Shown here piece after piece: positions 24,100 to 32,828 of a DNA stretch of 34,639 nt. Every line of letters begins with the position of its first letter. Position 1 is the stretch's first letter. This DNA is from Sphingomonas sp. (GTDB lineage Bacteria; Pseudomonadota; Alphaproteobacteria; Sphingomonadales; Sphingomonadaceae), in NCBI RefSeq assembly GCF_025353885.1, contig NZ_JANXNX010000103.1, forward strand, positions 1 through 34,639, written 5' to 3'. The position numbers were made by a program, and so were the translations under genes. The notes beneath the pieces are model-generated. The model did not search any database, was not told the origin of the DNA, and worked only from the letters and a program-made list of their open reading frames with translations.

Positions 24100-25316
24100 G
24101 CGACAAATCGAAGCGCATCCTGTTCGTCCAGCCTGGCGGAGATTATCGCGCGGCCTATCACCGGCTGATCGAGACCGGGACCGAAACCTATTACGGGCAC
24201 CGTTATGTTCTCAGCATATTGGAAGCACTGCTGGCCGAGGGTGAGGTCGCGATGATGTGCTGCCGGACCGAGGAACGCTATGTCGATGTCCTGCCCAACG
24301 GCGTGACCGTGATCGGTGCGGCGGCGCACCCGCGCAAGGGCGCTGCGGACATCAGGCGCCAGATGGCGGCGTGGAATCCCACCCATGTCGTGGTGCTCGG
24401 CCCGATGAGCCCGCTGATCCGCTGGGCGATCAGGACCAACCGTCGCGTGATCTGCCAGCTGGCCGATTCCTTCAACTACGGCATGCTGACGCTGTTGCGC
24501 AAACACGGGCTGCTGGCGCGCCTCCTGAACGACCGACGGGTCGAATGGGTGACGAACCACGGTGTCAACGCCTGCCGATCGCTGGCGGGGATTGGCGTCG
24601 ATCCGGACAAGATCATAGCCTGGGATTACCCCCACGTCAGGCGGCCCGACGACCTGCCGCCCCGCACCGATGGCGGCACCGGGGGCAAGGGGCTGCTGTA
24701 TGTTGGCACGATCCAGCCCGACAAGGGCGTGGGCGACGTAATCGATGCCATCGCCGAACTCCGCCGGCGCGGCACCCCTGCCCGCTTGCGGATCGTCGGC
24801 GCGGGCCAGGTCGATCGGTTCAGGGCGCTGGCCGAGCAACGCGGCGTCGCTGGCGACGTCGACTTTCTGGGTCTGGTCACCAATGCCGACGTGTTCGCGC
24901 TCATGCGCGAGGCATCGGCCATCGTCGTGCCGAGCCGACATGTTTATCCCGAGGGCCTGCCACTGACGATCTACGAAGCGCTGTGTGCGCGGACGCCGAT
25001 CATCGCGTCGGACCACCCGATGTTTTCAGGACATCTGGTCCACCGCAAAAGTGCGCTGGTCTTCAGGGCAGGCCAAGCCACGGAATTGGCAGATCAGTTC
25101 ACGGACTTACTGAGTGATCCGGACCTGTATGCGCGTTTATCGGAAAGTGCGCCGGAGACCTGGAGGCGCATGCAGAACCCCGTCAAGTGGGGCGATGTGA
25201 TCAGATACTGGATTGCGGATGATACCGCCAGCCGGACGTGGCTATCCGATCACCGGCTGGAGGCAATTGCAGGCACGGGATCGGTGGAAATCCGCGCGCC
25301 TTTGCCGAGTCGATAG
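24096..25316 (+). CDS. GT4-family glycosyltransferase
   Basis: A 406-residue GT-B glycosyltransferase. The C-terminal domain carries GLLYVGTIQPDKGVGDVIDAI and the donor-binding motif PSRHVYPEGLPLTIYEALC, with E-x7-E intact. The N-terminal domain begins KRILFVQPGGDYRAAYHRLIETGTETYYGHRY. The ATG at 24096 overlaps the flippase stop and precedes the family N-terminus; the frame is open further upstream but is only antisense-like there. It is the last gene of the rightward Wzc operon. Its last 67 bases overlap the 3' end of the convergent polymerase gene. Confidence 0.88.
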   Translation: MSDKSKRILFVQPGGDYRAAYHRLIETGTETYYGHRYVLSILEALLAEGEVAMMCCRTEERYVDVLPNGVTVIGAAAHPRKGAADIRRQMAAWNPTHVVVLGPMSPLIRWAIRTNRRVICQLADSFNYGMLTLLRKHGLLARLLNDRRVEWVTNHGVNACRSLAGIGVDPDKIIAWDYPHVRRPDDLPPRTDGGTGGKGLLYVGTIQPDKGVGDVIDAIAELRRRGTPARLRIVGAGQVDRFRALAEQRGVAGDVDFLGLVTNADVFALMREASAIVVPSRHVYPEGLPLTIYEALCARTPIIASDHPMFSGHLVHRKSALVFRAGQATELADQFTDLLSDPDLYARLSESAPETWRRMQNPVKWGDVIRYWIADDTASRTWLSDHRLEAIAGTGSVEIRAPLPSR

Positions 25317-26659
25317 CTCTTGGGCGGTTTCTCGGCGATACCGCCGACGCCCGGCACTTCCTCCTCCGCAGGTGCAAAATTGCGGTAAACCAGCAGTCCG
25401 AGTGAGGTGTAGGCCAGCGCCGCAAACGCGCCGAGGGGCTTGTCCTGCGATTCGCTGAACATGGCGATCAGCCATGCGACGATGATGCCGAAGCTGGTAA
25501 ACGCTGCCGCACGCGTCGCGCCGCCGACCAGATACATGCGCCGGGCGACAATAGCTGCGGTAACGAAGGTTGCCACGAACAACAGCAGGCCGATAAACCC
25601 GGTGCTCAGGATGATGTTCAGATACCCGTTATGCGGGTCGAACAGCGCGAAACGCCGAAACAGTTCGACCATGAAATCGCCATAGGTCGTCGAAGCGTAG
25701 CCAAAGCCTGTCAGCGGACGCTTTGCGATGGCATCGGGCGCGATCTCCCAGATCGACGTCCGCCCGGTGAACGTCATGTCACGACCGAACAGCCCGAGGA
25801 TCGTTTCGAGTTGCGAATAGATCACGATGAACATCGGCACGATGACCAGTGCCAGAATCGTCCGCTGGATCGCATTCGTCATCAGCACCGCCCCGACGAC
25901 GAACGGCGTCGCCGCGACAATCGCAAGCGCGGTCGCTGAATCGCTTTTGACGATCATCACCATCAACAGCGCGAACTGGACGATTCGAAACACGATCGAT
26001 GGCAACACCTTGCGCCCGGCGAGCATCGTGGTCACCGCATAGGCCGCGCACATCCCGCCAAAGATGTTCTTGTGCGGATAGACGCCACGCCAGGCACCGG
26101 CGTGGACCGATTGGGCGGCATCGCTCTGCTGGTGAACCCCGAAATGCGGCATCGCAAAGATGTAGATCAGCGAAAACCCGATCATGAATGCCCCTGCATA
26201 CACAAAGCTGCGCGCAAACAGGTGCGGCGGCAATCGCAGCGCGAGGCAAAAACCGGTGATGATCAGGGGGAACAGGGCAAACAGTCCGTTGAGCGTCGAA
26301 CTGAACGTGTCGGTCCACATCAGGGACAGCGTCGCCCAACCCGCAAACAGGAGGATGGGCGTCATGCGCGAAAGCCGTGTGACGGCAGTCCGCCAATAGG
26401 GCGCCACGCTGAGCATGGCAGCCAGCGCCACCGCGACCCGAAGAACGTAAAGCAGGACGCCCGACCCTTCGGTGCGGCGCATCGTCGACATGTCGCGCGC
26501 AATCTCGCGAGAGGGATCGATGCCGGTAAGTTGATAGACGAACGGACTGGTCAGCAGGAATATGCACAGGCCCCAGAACCATATCTCGCGTTCGGAAGGG
26601 CCACGGGGAGCGTCGGTTTCCAAAGCTCCCGCCAATTCCGCGCCGTCAGCCACGATCAT
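25250..26659 (-). CDS. Wzy/O-antigen-ligase-like EPS polymerase
   Basis: A 469-residue membrane protein with about 11-12 helices and the Wzy_C/O-antigen ligase signature: a periplasmic loop with RGVYPHKNIFGGM, then TGRTSIWEIAPDAIAKRPLTGFGYAS and FDPHNGYLNIIL. Such proteins polymerise repeat units or ligate glycans; with a Wzc and Wzx next door a polymerase role is more likely. It is the last gene of a leftward operon and starts inside the stop of the glycoside hydrolase (ATGA). The C-terminal 45 residues are polar and lie in the overlap with the convergent GT4 gene. Confidence 0.88.
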   Translation of the reverse strand: MIVADGAELAGALETDAPRGPSEREIWFWGLCIFLLTSPFVYQLTGIDPSREIARDMSTMRRTEGSGVLLYVLRVAVALAAMLSVAPYWRTAVTRLSRMTPILLFAGWATLSLMWTDTFSSTLNGLFALFPLIITGFCLALRLPPHLFARSFVYAGAFMIGFSLIYIFAMPHFGVHQQSDAAQSVHAGAWRGVYPHKNIFGGMCAAYAVTTMLAGRKVLPSIVFRIVQFALLMVMIVKSDSATALAIVAATPFVVGAVLMTNAIQRTILALVIVPMFIVIYSQLETILGLFGRDMTFTGRTSIWEIAPDAIAKRPLTGFGYASTTYGDFMVELFRRFALFDPHNGYLNIILSTGFIGLLLFVATFVTAAIVARRMYLVGGATRAAAFTSFGIIVAWLIAMFSESQDKPLGAFAALAYTSLGLLVYRNFAPAEEEVPGVGGIAEKPPKSYRLGKGARISTDPVPAIASSR

Positions 26660-27795
26660 CGCCGCGCCGTTTCCCGGAACGCATCGAGCATCGCATGCAG
26701 CATCGGCTTGGGCTGGCCATCATCGTCGAACAACAACGGCGCGTCGCCGGTGGTCGGGAACGGGTCGTGCCGCAGCCAGGAGTCGCGGTCGCGAACGCCC
26801 CATATCGTGATCGCATACTGCTGTTTCTCGGGCAATTTTGCATAGGCGCGCACCAGTTCTGCGGCGCGATCGGCCTGCAACGCGCTTTTGGTCGCTGCGG
26901 TGCGAAGGTCGACACTGCGATGGCCGTAGGAAATGTCCAGTTCGGAGACGTGGACCGGCAACCCGAAACTCGCCAGGTCCTTGATCGTGTCGGTCAGGGC
27001 ACCCGTCGGAAGGTCGATCTTGACATGAGTCTGCGTCCCGATACCGTTGAGTTTCGCCCCGCGCTTCAGCAAGCGTTCGACCAGCGCCATGAACAAGCGC
27101 CGCTTGCCGGGTTCCTCAAGGCCATAGTCGTTAATGAAACGCCGTGATTCGGGTGCGGCACGATGGGCATGGTCAAACGCATCGACCATATAATCCTCGG
27201 CCCCGAGCACCCTGCTCCACAGGCAATCTCGCAAGCCAGTGCCGTCGTGCGTGACGGGCTCGTTGACGACATCCCACCCCCGCGCGCGGTTGCGGTAGTG
27301 CGTGACCGTTTCGGTTATATAGCGCTTGTAAAGCGCGGCAAAGGCAATGCGATCGCCCTCGATCCGCTTGAACGCTTCGGGCTCGCTCTTGTACCAGACA
27401 AGTGTGTGGCCGTGCAGCGCCATGTTGTTGGCCGCGGCGTAGTCCGCCACAAGGTCGGCCTGTGTATAGTCGAACTGGCCGCTGGTGCGCACGATGGGCC
27501 CCATCTTCATTTCGTATCCCGGCGTGACCTGCGAGAAGTTGGCCTTGAACAGCGCCATCAACGTCGGGTCGTTGAGGTCGGCGCTGTTGAGCGCGCCGCC
27601 GATCGGAAAGCGCGCTACGCTGGACAAGGGAACCAGCGGCCCATGGCTACCCTCAGCCCCCGCCCCGATCGACCGCTCGCTACATGCGACGCAGGCCATG
27701 GCCGATCCGATGAATATCCGTCGCGAAAGCATGCCGGTCACGGTGCTACGAGGGGAAACGACCCGTGGATCCTGCATGACTTCCACCATTCCCAT
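26656..27795 (-). CDS. Glycoside hydrolase family 10 enzyme, Tat-exported
   Basis: A 379-residue GH10 (endo-beta-1,4-xylanase family) enzyme with a TIM barrel. The acid/base is E179 in WDVVNEP and the nucleophile E285 in HVSELDIS; the substrate-site motifs HGHTLVWY and TQTH are also present. The N-terminus carries a twin-arginine signal (SRRIFIG then a short hydrophobic stretch), so it should be folded before export. Alternative starts at 27777 and 27732 would still keep the signal. Set between a GT2 and the polymerase, it probably trims or releases EPS instead of degrading plant xylan. Activity on xylan or a beta-1,4-linked EPS backbone is inferred from the family. Confidence 0.92.
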   Translation of the reverse strand: MGMVEVMQDPRVVSPRSTVTGMLSRRIFIGSAMACVACSERSIGAGAEGSHGPLVPLSSVARFPIGGALNSADLNDPTLMALFKANFSQVTPGYEMKMGPIVRTSGQFDYTQADLVADYAAANNMALHGHTLVWYKSEPEAFKRIEGDRIAFAALYKRYITETVTHYRNRARGWDVVNEPVTHDGTGLRDCLWSRVLGAEDYMVDAFDHAHRAAPESRRFINDYGLEEPGKRRLFMALVERLLKRGAKLNGIGTQTHVKIDLPTGALTDTIKDLASFGLPVHVSELDISYGHRSVDLRTAATKSALQADRAAELVRAYAKLPEKQQYAITIWGVRDRDSWLRHDPFPTTGDAPLLFDDDGQPKPMLHAMLDAFRETARR

Positions 27796-27838
27796 CTATC
27801 CAGAACTGCAGTGCAGCATAGCGAGCGAGGGTAAGGGG

Positions 27839-28780
27839 TCAATTCTGCGCCGATTTTCGCTGACCCAGAAGAGCAGCCCTGGCACGTTGATAAGTCGAGT
27901 CCGGCAGCATCGTGCGCACCAGCAACGATCCGGCGAAGCGCGGCGACATCGCCCCCGCCGCAACCGCGCGCACGATCCGGACCAGGCCATCGACCGGGTT
28001 CCTGCGCAAGATCGCTGGCCCGAGGTAGCGAATCTCATAAGCCTGCAACGCCTTGGCCGACAACACGCCCCCGACCGCCGCCATGAAACGCGCGCCGGTT
28101 GCCAGCGTCTTGTCGTTGCTGAGACGCCCGGAACGAAGGTCGTTGTTATAGATCGTCAGCGGTGCGTCGATGAGCAGGTATTCGGCCCCCAGCGCGCAGA
28201 GGTCGATCGCAAAAAGATGATCTTCCCCGGTCGGCAGGTCGCGCCATGCCGCCCGGCGCGCCAGTCCCGCGCCCACCAGGAAACTGCTGGTCTGGCAGAA
28301 GCCGCCCTGCACGAAGATAAATTCATCCATGCGTTCGTCGGGACGTTTTCCCCTCACGGGCCGGAGGACGTGGCGGCCGTCAGCCAGGTTCACGATCGTG
28401 CCGGTGACGCAGAAGACTTTATCGGGGTCGGGGCGGGCCATCATCCCAGCAAGCTGGCGCTCCAGCTTGGTCGGCAGCCAACTGTCGTCGTGATCGAGGA
28501 AAGCGATGAAGCGACCCCGGGCATTAGCGATCCCGGTGTTGCGGGCCGCCGTTGCGCCGCCGTTTTCGGCATGACGGACCAACCTGATCCGCGGGTCCGG
28601 CCCGGCATGCGCCAGTTCGGTCGCGACGTCGTCGGGCGAACAATCGTCGACAACGATGACTTCAAAATCGGTCATTGTCTGCGCCAGGACGGACTTGACC
28701 GCATCCGCCAGGAAACCCCTCACCGCATAGGCTGGGATAACGATACTGACCAGCGGGGGCACTTCGGCGACAGTGTTCAT
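27839..28780 (-). CDS. GT2-family glycosyltransferase (GT-A fold)
   Basis: A 313-residue inverting glycosyltransferase. The N-terminal PLVSIVIPAYAVRGFLADAVKSVL and IVVDDCSPDDV form the nucleotide-binding start, NGGATAARNTGIANARG follows, and FLDHDD is the DxD-type metal site. The C-terminal 90 residues are less conserved, with amphipathic and hydrophobic stretches that may touch the membrane. It likely adds a sugar to the EPS repeat unit. The ATG at 28780 is preferred over an in-frame TTG one codon earlier. It is the first gene of the leftward GT2-GH10-polymerase operon. Confidence 0.9.
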   Translation of the reverse strand: MNTVAEVPPLVSIVIPAYAVRGFLADAVKSVLAQTMTDFEVIVVDDCSPDDVATELAHAGPDPRIRLVRHAENGGATAARNTGIANARGRFIAFLDHDDSWLPTKLERQLAGMMARPDPDKVFCVTGTIVNLADGRHVLRPVRGKRPDERMDEFIFVQGGFCQTSSFLVGAGLARRAAWRDLPTGEDHLFAIDLCALGAEYLLIDAPLTIYNNDLRSGRLSNDKTLATGARFMAAVGGVLSAKALQAYEIRYLGPAILRRNPVDGLVRIVRAVAAGAMSPRFAGSLLVRTMLPDSTYQRARAALLGQRKSAQN

Positions 28781-28783
28781 CAA

Positions 28784-29184
28784 GGCCCTTCCAGCGTCCG
28801 AACCCGGGATAAAGCAGGCTTTGCGGGAAATCGAGCAAATCCGGTCGCGCGAACTGGCCGGACTATCTCACGGCGGTCGCGGCGAAGCTCATGGCATGGC
28901 ATGGCGACCGTGGGTCCGGGGCAAAAAATATGATCGTAAAATATCATTTGTTAGATTCGCGCGCCGACAGCGGTGATCCGCCGGTGGGAAATGACGCTTA
29001 ATGCGCTGGAAACTACGCACGCTGGTGCATCCTTAAAGGGTGGCGGGTAAATCCGGCATCGTAGCAGCGGCAGATTATCGGGACCACGCTCACGCCAAGG
29101 AGGCTTCCGGCACATCCAGTGTCTGGGGCTCGGCAAGACGGGTCGACGATCATTTCGCAATCTTGAAAGCGAGAAATTTTCACC
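28784..29184. promoter_or_regulatory. 401-base divergent intergenic region, no convincing gene
   Basis: This gap separates the leftward GT2 operon from the rightward RTX secretion operon. Its only distinctive feature is an AT-rich patch at about 28921-28957 containing AAAAAATATGAT and AAAATATCATTT, with a weak 5-bp dyad (ATGAT/ATCAT), suitable for promoter or regulator binding. The remainder is GC-rich without a coding signal I trust. No strong ribosome site precedes the RTX ATG beyond AAAGCGAG. Confidence 0.4.
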
Positions 29185-31011
29185 ATGAGCACTATTGCCC
29201 TGAACTGGCGCGCGCAGAATTCGGGTAACAGCTGGAGCCTGCAATCGAATGGCGACGTCAATCGTTTTGAGGTTCGCAACGGCGATCATTGGACCGGCGA
29301 CAACGGCCTGCCCAAGGAACGTTCGGAGGCTTATGATCCGACCAAGTTCATCGCGGGCAAGACTTACGAGATATCGTTCGGGCTGATGATCGAGCCAGGC
29401 GCCAAGAATTCGGCGTCATGGATGACACTGATGCAGATCCAGTCGACGCCCGATGCCGGGGAACAGGGCCATAGCCCGCCGTTCGCTCTCGAGATGGTCG
29501 GCGAGAAAATGCGGATCGTGACGCGCGATTCAGCCGCCGCGAATTCGACCGCCGCCGATACGCATTACATCAATCAATATACCGACACCGCCAACATCCA
29601 ACGCGGTCATTACTACGACTTCAAGGTCAGCGCGACCTTCGATGCTTTTGGCAAGGGGCATCTGGTGGTGACGCGCGATGGTCAGCAACTGGTCGACTAT
29701 ACCGGCGCTTTCGGTTTCAACGATGTTGTCGGCGGCTACCTCAAAGAAGGCATTTACCGCGCCAGCGGTGCCGCAGAGACGATTGCAGTCGATTACAAGA
29801 ACCTGAAGGTTTCGCTGATCGATACCGTCGTCGACACGACCATGCGTGGCACCGACCAGAACAACCTTTTGGACGCCGGGATGGCGAGCCATTTGCTGAT
29901 GGGCGGCAAGGGCGATGACACCTACCAGGTCAACAACACCAGCCAGCACGTCGTCGAACTGGCCGGACAGGGCGTCGATACCGTGCTTACTAGCGTCAGC
30001 TATTCACTGGATAGCGGGCAGGAAATCGAAAACCTTCAAGCGCGGGATATCTCGGCGACCACCGCGCTAAACCTGACCGGCAACGAGTTCGCCAACACGC
30101 TGGTCGGGAACGCGGGTGCCAACGTGCTGGACGGCGGCGGCGGGGCGGACCGCCTGGTCGGTGGTGCAGGCAACGACACCTACATCGTCGACCATGTCGG
30201 TGATGTCGTTGTCGAAGACCGCACCGGCGGCATCGACACAGTGATCTCATCGGTGAGCTATACGCTTGGTGCAAATGTCGAAAATCTGACGTTTTCGGGC
30301 AGCGATGCACTGACCGCGCGGGGCAACGCGATGGCCAATGTCATTATCGGTAACGATGCGGCAAATGTCATCGATGGCAAGGGCGGCGGGGACACGATGT
30401 CCGGCCACGGCGGCGACGATATCTATTTTGTGTACGGCAATGACGACAAAGTAATCGAAGGGCACGATGGCGGCACCGACACGGTTCTTGCCATCAACAG
30501 CTATGCGCTTCCCGCGGGGCAAGAGATCGAAAGACTGCAGGCCGCCGCGACCAGTAGCAACATCAATCTGACCGGCAATGAATTCGATAATTATATCGTC
30601 GGCAATGCCTTTAACAATATTCTCGACGGCGGCGCGGGCAACGACCTGCTGGTGGGAGGGGCCGGTGCCGACCAGCTGCGCGGGGGAACGGGCAAGGACG
30701 TGTTCGTATTCCGTGACGGCGACCTTGGTAAGACATCGGACACGACCGATATCATCCTAGATTTCAGTCACGCCCAGGGCGACAGGATCGACCTGAGCCG
30801 GCTCGATGCCAACACGCTGGTCAGTGGCGATCAGGCGTTTGTGCTGCGCGCGTCGGGTGACGCGCATATCGCGGGCACGATGTGGCTGGTCCAGGACGGC
30901 AACACGACAACGGTGCATCTCGACACCAACGGCGATGGAATCGCTGACCAGTTGCTGCAGGTCGTCAGCCCGTTTGACAATCATCTCGTCGCAAACGACT
31001 TTGCCTTCTGA
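29185..31011 (+). CDS. Type I-secreted RTX protein with polysaccharide-lyase-like N-terminus
   Basis: A 608-residue protein without an N-terminal signal peptide. Residues about 5-212 resemble the PF14099 polysaccharide lyase / heparin lyase I-like jelly roll (RFEVRNGDHW, RSEAYDP, YEISFGLMIEPG, YYDFKVSATFDAFGKGHLVVTRDGQ). Then come calcium-binding RTX nonapeptides (GGKGDD, GGAGND, GGAGAD, GGTGKD) within three 81-93-residue modules beginning near D245, D331 and D412. The C-terminus from about residue 505 is the serralysin-type end (KDVFVF, GDRIDLSRLD) carrying the type I secretion signal. The next two genes encode the exporter. The probable role is cleaving or binding the EPS outside the cell; the lyase assignment is by motif only. 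Confidence 0.82.
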   Translation: MSTIALNWRAQNSGNSWSLQSNGDVNRFEVRNGDHWTGDNGLPKERSEAYDPTKFIAGKTYEISFGLMIEPGAKNSASWMTLMQIQSTPDAGEQGHSPPFALEMVGEKMRIVTRDSAAANSTAADTHYINQYTDTANIQRGHYYDFKVSATFDAFGKGHLVVTRDGQQLVDYTGAFGFNDVVGGYLKEGIYRASGAAETIAVDYKNLKVSLIDTVVDTTMRGTDQNNLLDAGMASHLLMGGKGDDTYQVNNTSQHVVELAGQGVDTVLTSVSYSLDSGQEIENLQARDISATTALNLTGNEFANTLVGNAGANVLDGGGGADRLVGGAGNDTYIVDHVGDVVVEDRTGGIDTVISSVSYTLGANVENLTFSGSDALTARGNAMANVIIGNDAANVIDGKGGGDTMSGHGGDDIYFVYGNDDKVIEGHDGGTDTVLAINSYALPAGQEIERLQAAATSSNINLTGNEFDNYIVGNAFNNILDGGAGNDLLVGGAGADQLRGGTGKDVFVFRDGDLGKTSDTTDIILDFSHAQGDRIDLSRLDANTLVSGDQAFVLRASGDAHIAGTMWLVQDGNTTTVHLDTNGDGIADQLLQVVSPFDNHLVANDFAF

Positions 31012-31039
31012 AACTCCCATGGTTTCGTTAACCGGGTGT

Positions 31040-31083
31040 AAGGCATTTGCGATCGATAGCTCTGGCAGGGGCGCGAATGCCTT
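31040..31083 (+). other. Long intercistronic hairpin between RTX gene and exporter
   Basis: AAGGCATTTGCG at 31040-31051 pairs with CGCGAATGCCTT at 31072-31083, giving a 12-bp stem with one G-T wobble and a 20-base loop. It is followed at once by the GAGGG ribosome site of the ABC transporter gene. No U-run follows, so it is not a simple terminator; mRNA stabilisation, attenuation or translation control are possible. Confidence 0.55.
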
Positions 31084-31097
31084 GAGGGCTATCCAGA

Positions 31098-32828
31098 ATG
31101 TCATTCGGCGGCAAACCAGTAACATTGAATCCGGTGCGCGCGGCGTTTCAGCGCTGTCGCAGGCATTTTATAGCAGCGGCGACCTTTGCCGCCGTTAGCA
31201 ACCTGCTGCTGCTGACGCCTTCAATCTACATGATGCAGGTCTATGATCGCGTCCTGCCGACCCGAGGACTGGCTACGCTGGCGGTGCTCAGCGCGATTAC
31301 CCTCTTCGCGCTGGCAACGCTCAGCCTGCTGGACTGGCTGCGCGCACGGGTGCTGGTGCAGGCCGGGGCGCAGATTGAGGACGATCTCGCCGAACGCACG
31401 CTGCATACGATCATGTCGCAGCCAGCTCTCACCCAGTCGCAACGGGCCGAGGCGCTCCGCGATCTCGATACCCTGCACCAGACAGTTGCGAGCCCCGCCA
31501 CCAGCGCCCTGTTCGATGCGCCTTGGGCACCGATCTATATTCTCGCTGCCTTTCTGCTGCATCCAGCACTCGGTTTCCTGACCGTTGCGGCGGCGGTGCT
31601 GATGCTGGTGCTGGCGTGGCACAACGAACGCAGCGTCCGCCAGCCGGTCAGGGCCGCGCGCGAGGCCGCCAATACAGCCTATGCCCGGCAGGCCCAGATT
31701 TCGTCGCAGGCCTCCGAAGTTCGCGCGCTCGGTATGGTCTCCGCGCTTACACGACGCCAGATTGTGGATCGTGGCGTCGTCAGCAATCTGCGCATCGAGG
31801 CTAGCCTGATCGGCGGCACGCACAGCAGCATGATGCGTTTCGTGCGCTTGTCGCTGCAATCGGGCGCCCTTGCGCTCGGTGCGATCCTGGTCGTCGAAGG
31901 CAGTGTCTCGGGCAGTGCGGTCTTTGCCAGTTCGCTCCTACTGTCACGCGCGCTCCAGCCCATCGAACAGATCGTAGGATCATGGAAGTCGATCCTGCTT
32001 GCTCGGATCGCCCATGAAAAGCTGACCGCGCTGTTTTTCGAAATCCCCGAACGCGCGCGCACCCGCCTGCCCGCCCCGACCGGAGCGATCGAGGTCGAGC
32101 GACTGACCGTGGCCGATCCGATGTCGGGCCGCGTCGCCCTTGCCGATGTCAGTTTCACCGTCGCTGCCGGGCAGATCATCGGCATCGTCGGACTGAGCGG
32201 CGCGGGGAAATCGACGCTGCTGCGCGCTCTTTCCGGCGCGGTCCCACCGTCACGCGGACATGTCCGCTTTGACGGAGCATCGTCCGCCGACTGGGATCCC
32301 GATCAATTGGCCACTCAGATTGGCTATTTACCGCAGGATTTCATGCTGTTCCCGGGCACGGTGAAGGCGAACATCTCGCGGTTTCGGGGGCTGGTCAACG
32401 ACGATCCTGACGGCATCGACGAAGCGGTCATCGCCGCCGCCCGGAAAATCGACGCGCACGAAATGATCCTGCGCCTTCCCGACGGTTACGACACGGTGAT
32501 CGGCGCGGGCGGCATCGGAATGTCTGCGGGGCAGAGCCAGCGCATCGCGCTTGCGCGCGCGCTGTTCGGCAACCCGCGATTGCTGCTGCTCGACGAGCCC
32601 ACCGCGCATCTCGACAGCCCGGCGCAACATGCTTTCGTCAAAACTTTGTCGATCCTGCGTCAGGAGCAGACGACAGTACTGTTCGCCACGCACAGCAGCG
32701 ACGCACTGGCCTCCGTCGACAAGCTGCTCCTCTTGAAAGAGGGTCGGCTGGAGAAATACGGCAATCTGTCCGAAGCCCGGACGGTCAGCCGCCCGGTTTC
32801 ACACGTTCCCCAAAAGGCAAGCCTGTGA
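31098..32828 (+). CDS. Type I secretion ABC permease/ATPase (PrtD/AtrD-like)
   Basis: A 576-residue inner-membrane half-transporter of the PrtD/AprD group, lacking the N-terminal peptidase-like domain of HlyB. The transmembrane part spans about residues 20-310 (LLLTPSIYMMQVYDRVLPTRG is the family hallmark). The ATPase has Walker A GLSGAGKST (K371), signature MSAGQ (475-479), Walker B LLLLDEP (D499, E500) and the H-loop in FATHSS. It energises export of the RTX protein encoded just upstream. An 86-base gap with a strong hairpin separates the two genes. Its stop overlaps the adaptor start (GTGA). Confidence 0.94.
   Translation: MSFGGKPVTLNPVRAAFQRCRRHFIAAATFAAVSNLLLLTPSIYMMQVYDRVLPTRGLATLAVLSAITLFALATLSLLDWLRARVLVQAGAQIEDDLAERTLHTIMSQPALTQSQRAEALRDLDTLHQTVASPATSALFDAPWAPIYILAAFLLHPALGFLTVAAAVLMLVLAWHNERSVRQPVRAAREAANTAYARQAQISSQASEVRALGMVSALTRRQIVDRGVVSNLRIEASLIGGTHSSMMRFVRLSLQSGALALGAILVVEGSVSGSAVFASSLLLSRALQPIEQIVGSWKSILLARIAHEKLTALFFEIPERARTRLPAPTGAIEVERLTVADPMSGRVALADVSFTVAAGQIIGIVGLSGAGKSTLLRALSGAVPPSRGHVRFDGASSADWDPDQLATQIGYLPQDFMLFPGTVKANISRFRGLVNDDPDGIDEAVIAAARKIDAHEMILRLPDGYDTVIGAGGIGMSAGQSQRIALARALFGNPRLLLLDEPTAHLDSPAQHAFVKTLSILRQEQTTVLFATHSSDALASVDKLLLLKEGRLEKYGNLSEARTVSRPVSHVPQKASL

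Noticed and set aside
27690-27730. A lipobox in the GH10 signal peptide (two cysteines near residues 34-37)
   Set aside because: Neither cysteine has Leu or a similar residue at -3 with a proper lipobox; the Tat signal is clearer.
28881-28902. Short CATGG repeats near 28890
   Set aside because: Only two or three units; too short to distinguish from chance.
28921-28957. An AT-rich patch as a replication or attachment site
   Set aside because: Only a weak 5-bp dyad is present, with no iterons or flanking repeats; a promoter region between divergent operons explains it.
29040-29228. A possible 62-codon small gene (GTG start) overlapping the RTX protein start
   Set aside because: An AGG precedes the GTG, but the peptide has no membrane, signal or family features and overlaps the next gene by 44 bases; not supportable without conservation.
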